A stretch of DNA of 64,000 bases from a virus: IMG/VR virus record IMGVR_UViG_3300021137_000001, positions 124,001 to 188,000 of that record; one strand, given 5' to 3'. The notes beneath the pieces were generated by a model that saw only the letters and a program-made list of their open reading frames with translations, ran no database searches and was not told the DNA's origin. Positions within the stretch are counted from its first letter, which is position 1. Each line of letters begins with the position of its first letter. The position numbers and the translations under genes were made by a program. Positions 62,212 to 64,000 of the stretch are shown here, one piece after another.

Positions 62212-62442
62212 ATGAAAGATTATACAGTTATCATTAAATGGTGTTCAGCAACAATGATTTTATGTGCTATGCCATTGCATATATTAGGCATTACGCCATG
62301 GAATAGCATACTACAAATTATCGGTGCTTGCGGTTGGGTATATGTAGGTTTTAAATGGAATGAGAAATCTCTTATTACTAATTTCTTGCCGCAGATTTTT
62401 ATGATTATTGCTGGATTAATGTACTTCGCATACTTCAAATGA
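62212..62442 (+). CDS. Small three-helix membrane protein, paralogue of 16935-17168
   Basis: Start at 62212 after TAGGATTTCA. 76 residues, three membrane helices, with I-I-G-A-C-G-W-V-Y and N-E-K-S-L-I-T-N as in the other copy. Overlaps the next gene by ATGA. Confidence 0.62.
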   Translation: MKDYTVIIKWCSATMILCAMPLHILGITPWNSILQIIGACGWVYVGFKWNEKSLITNFLPQIFMIIAGLMYFAYFK

Positions 62443-62975
62443 TTATAGCAATTTCGCAAACACAAACTAATATCAATGATACAATTTATGATTGTCTAGA
62501 TCCTAGATGGTACAATTTCTTAGACAATCATAAATTGATTCCTATTCCGAATATTATAGATGTACATTTTAATGCAGATATGCTAATATTAACTGGTGGA
62601 GAAGATACTCCGGAACGACTAGTAACAGAAACAGCTCTTTTTAATATAGCATTGACAAAAAATATACCTATCCTTGGTATATGCAGAGGTGCATTTATTT
62701 TAAACAGTTATTACAATGGCATTAATAGAACAATCACAGGACATAGTAAAACGGAACATGTAATAGAGATGGAAGAAGAAACATTTATTGTTAATAGCTT
62801 CCACAGTACATCCATTTACCTAGTAGGCGAGGATATCGAAATTATTGCAACAGCCGACGAATGTGTTGAAGCATATAAACATAAACAATTACCAATTTGG
62901 GGACTTTCGTGGCACCCGGAACGAATGGAAGAACCTGTGTTACCAAAAGAGTTAAAGGAGTTATTACTTGTCTAA
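62439..62975 (+). CDS. Class I glutamine amidotransferase-like (PuuD-type) hydrolase
   Basis: The nucleophile elbow G-I-C-R-G has Cys 82, with G-G-E-D (oxyanion side) before it and W-H-P-E-R near the C-terminus (His 159, Glu 161). 178 residues, no synthetase domain, so it resembles gamma-glutamyl-GABA hydrolases. It would remove glutamyl or amide groups; partner unknown. Compare the gamma-glutamylcyclotransferase-like gene at 36870. Confidence 0.82.
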   Translation: MIIAISQTQTNINDTIYDCLDPRWYNFLDNHKLIPIPNIIDVHFNADMLILTGGEDTPERLVTETALFNIALTKNIPILGICRGAFILNSYYNGINRTITGHSKTEHVIEMEEETFIVNSFHSTSIYLVGEDIEIIATADECVEAYKHKQLPIWGLSWHPERMEEPVLPKELKELLLV

Positions 62976-63594
62976 AATGTTGATTTTAACTGGGCCTCAA
63001 GGTGCCGGAAATCATCTCTGGAGTAAAATATTCAGCTTGCATCCAGAAGTATACGGATGGAAAAGTCTATTAGACAATTACTGGGAAGCACATAGATTTG
63101 CAGAACCATTTTGCGAGCATTGGCGTGACCACAGTAAGTTAGCAGACTTTGATTGGGCGCAAAGCAAATATTTCTTTACAAGTATCAGTTGTCCATTAGG
63201 TATACAAGATAAGAAATGGATGCCTGATGTTGCTGGATTTGTACAGGCAATAGAGCAACAAGGAGTAGAAGTGCAGATTGTTGTGTGTGGGCGTGATCAA
63301 ACTATATTAACCAATCAGCAAACACGTATTAGAGATGAGCACACGTTTCCATTGTTTATGCAACAGCTACCTAAATTTAACAAACCAACATTCCTAAGTT
63401 ATGAATTGTTATATTTGTATAAAGAACAATACTTACACAGTTTATCTCTCAATATACCTATTGCGTGGAATGATCCAACTGTACATACTATTTTAGAAAA
63501 CGATAGTAATGCAAAATATATACACTATGTTGACGATTATATTTTAGATAACTGTAATAAGACGGGTATTCCGCTTAGTGAACTACCAAAATGA
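62968..63594 (+). CDS. Sulfotransferase-like P-loop protein, TTG start
   Basis: I-L-T-G-P-Q-G-A-G-N-H-L-W-S-K is the P-loop. The TTG at 62968 is 7 bases after AAGGAG (62955-62960), whereas the ATG at 62977 is too far, so the ribosome site decides for TTG. 208 residues. Closely related to the next gene; both may be sulfotransferases or related nucleotide-dependent enzymes. Confidence 0.65.
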   Translation: MSKMLILTGPQGAGNHLWSKIFSLHPEVYGWKSLLDNYWEAHRFAEPFCEHWRDHSKLADFDWAQSKYFFTSISCPLGIQDKKWMPDVAGFVQAIEQQGVEVQIVVCGRDQTILTNQQTRIRDEHTFPLFMQQLPKFNKPTFLSYELLYLYKEQYLHSLSLNIPIAWNDPTVHTILENDSNAKYIHYVDDYILDNCNKTGIPLSELPK

Positions 63595-64000
63595 AGAAAC
63601 TATTAATTATTACAGGCCCACAAGGCTCGGGCAATCATTTGTTTAGTCGTGTGTTAAGCACACACCCACAAGTTGGCGGCTGGAAAGAATTGTTAAAACA
63701 ATATTGGGTACCTAGTGACGAAGAACCTTTTGCTAAGTTTTGGGTTAACCCAGACGAACTAACAGCAACACACTTTGAAGGCTATAACTATTGGCTTGCC
63801 AATGTAAGCTGCCCATTCTTTTATGACGGAGTGCGTCATGTACCAAAAATACTCGAAGTAGCAGAGCAAGCACGTGCGTTAGATATTGATGTACAGATTG
63901 CTATTATTGTACGTGATCAAAATATTAACGCAGAACAGCAACAACGTGTACGCAATGAAGTAACATTACCTATCGCACAAAATTACTATTATAATGTGTT
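63591..64000 (+). CDS. Sulfotransferase-like P-loop protein, 3' end outside window
   Basis: ATG 63591 overlaps the previous stop (ATGA). The visible 136 residues begin K-L-L-I-I-T-G-P-Q-G-S-G-N-H-L-F-S, then H-P-Q-V-G-G-W-K-E-L-L, parallel to the preceding gene. The frame is open to the right edge. Confidence 0.7.
   Translation, partial: MKKLLIITGPQGSGNHLFSRVLSTHPQVGGWKELLKQYWVPSDEEPFAKFWVNPDELTATHFEGYNYWLANVSCPFFYDGVRHVPKILEVAEQARALDIDVQIAIIVRDQNINAEQQQRVRNEVTLPIAQNYYYNV

Overview
The window is a 64 kb interior piece of a large, AT-rich, tailed double-stranded DNA phage genome of the T4-like kind, open at both ends. The phage identity rests on an ATP-dependent DNA ligase of T4 gp30 type, a gp44-type sliding clamp loader subunit, a gp31-like co-chaperonin, PhoH, a MazG-like pyrophosphohydrolase, very long repetitive tail-fibre proteins, nine free-standing homing endonucleases (four GIY-YIG, five HNH) and dozens of tightly packed, overlapping small genes. 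Terminase, capsid, portal and DNA polymerase genes are not here, so the whole genome must be much larger. The host is a Gram-negative bacterium (encoded outer-membrane barrel with signal peptide, DD-peptidase, lipase). A circularly permuted tmRNA gene points towards a proteobacterial setting, where permuted tmRNA is common in the alpha class and part of the beta class; that host inference is tentative.

Layout. 1-7.1 kb: metallophosphoesterase, outer-membrane barrel, CHASE2 nucleotide cyclase and DD-peptidase on plus; facing them a minus-strand run of small membrane proteins plus a lipase behind a perfect late promoter, probably an envelope or lysis cassette. 7.1-16.4 kb: SGNH-like protein, a structured RNA candidate, two glycosyltransferase-like genes, and a plus-strand run of UDP-sugar dehydrogenase, 2OG-Fe(II) oxygenase, amidinotransferase and structural genes. 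16.4-25.9 kb: small genes, DksA-like zinc finger, ClpP, radical SAM enzyme, permuted tmRNA, ParB-like protein. 26-33 kb: GroES-GroEL and two large fibre genes. 33-45 kb: ligase, SleB cell-wall hydrolase, gamma-glutamylcyclotransferase-like protein, about 30 small genes, translation initiation factor IF-1 and an A-type iron-sulfur carrier. 45.6-52.5 kb: three large structural genes. 52.5-59 kb: MazG-like, DnaE-like fragment, gp31-like, clamp loader, HAD phosphatase, PhoH. 59.4-64 kb: methyltransferase, P-loop sulfotransferase-like genes, ferritin-like protein, amidotransferase.

Expression. Two promoter classes are visible. About 20 sites match bacterial sigma-70 promoters (TTGACA/T, almost always exactly 17 bases, TATAAT), often followed by a shared leader, and drive the small-gene operons. 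A second class, matching the T4 late motif TATAAATA, precedes fibre genes, the minus-strand envelope cassette and most homing endonucleases. Strong hairpin terminators separate the blocks.

The most interesting content is the proteostasis and translation set: a permuted tmRNA with an unusually long tag, ClpP, a DksA-like factor, IF-1, GroES/GroEL plus a second gp31-like co-chaperonin. Homing endonucleases sit beside duplicated pieces of their neighbours: the 3' part of the tmRNA is repeated on the far side of an HNH gene, and the start of the UDP-sugar dehydrogenase is left as a 16-codon stub on the far side of a GIY-YIG gene.
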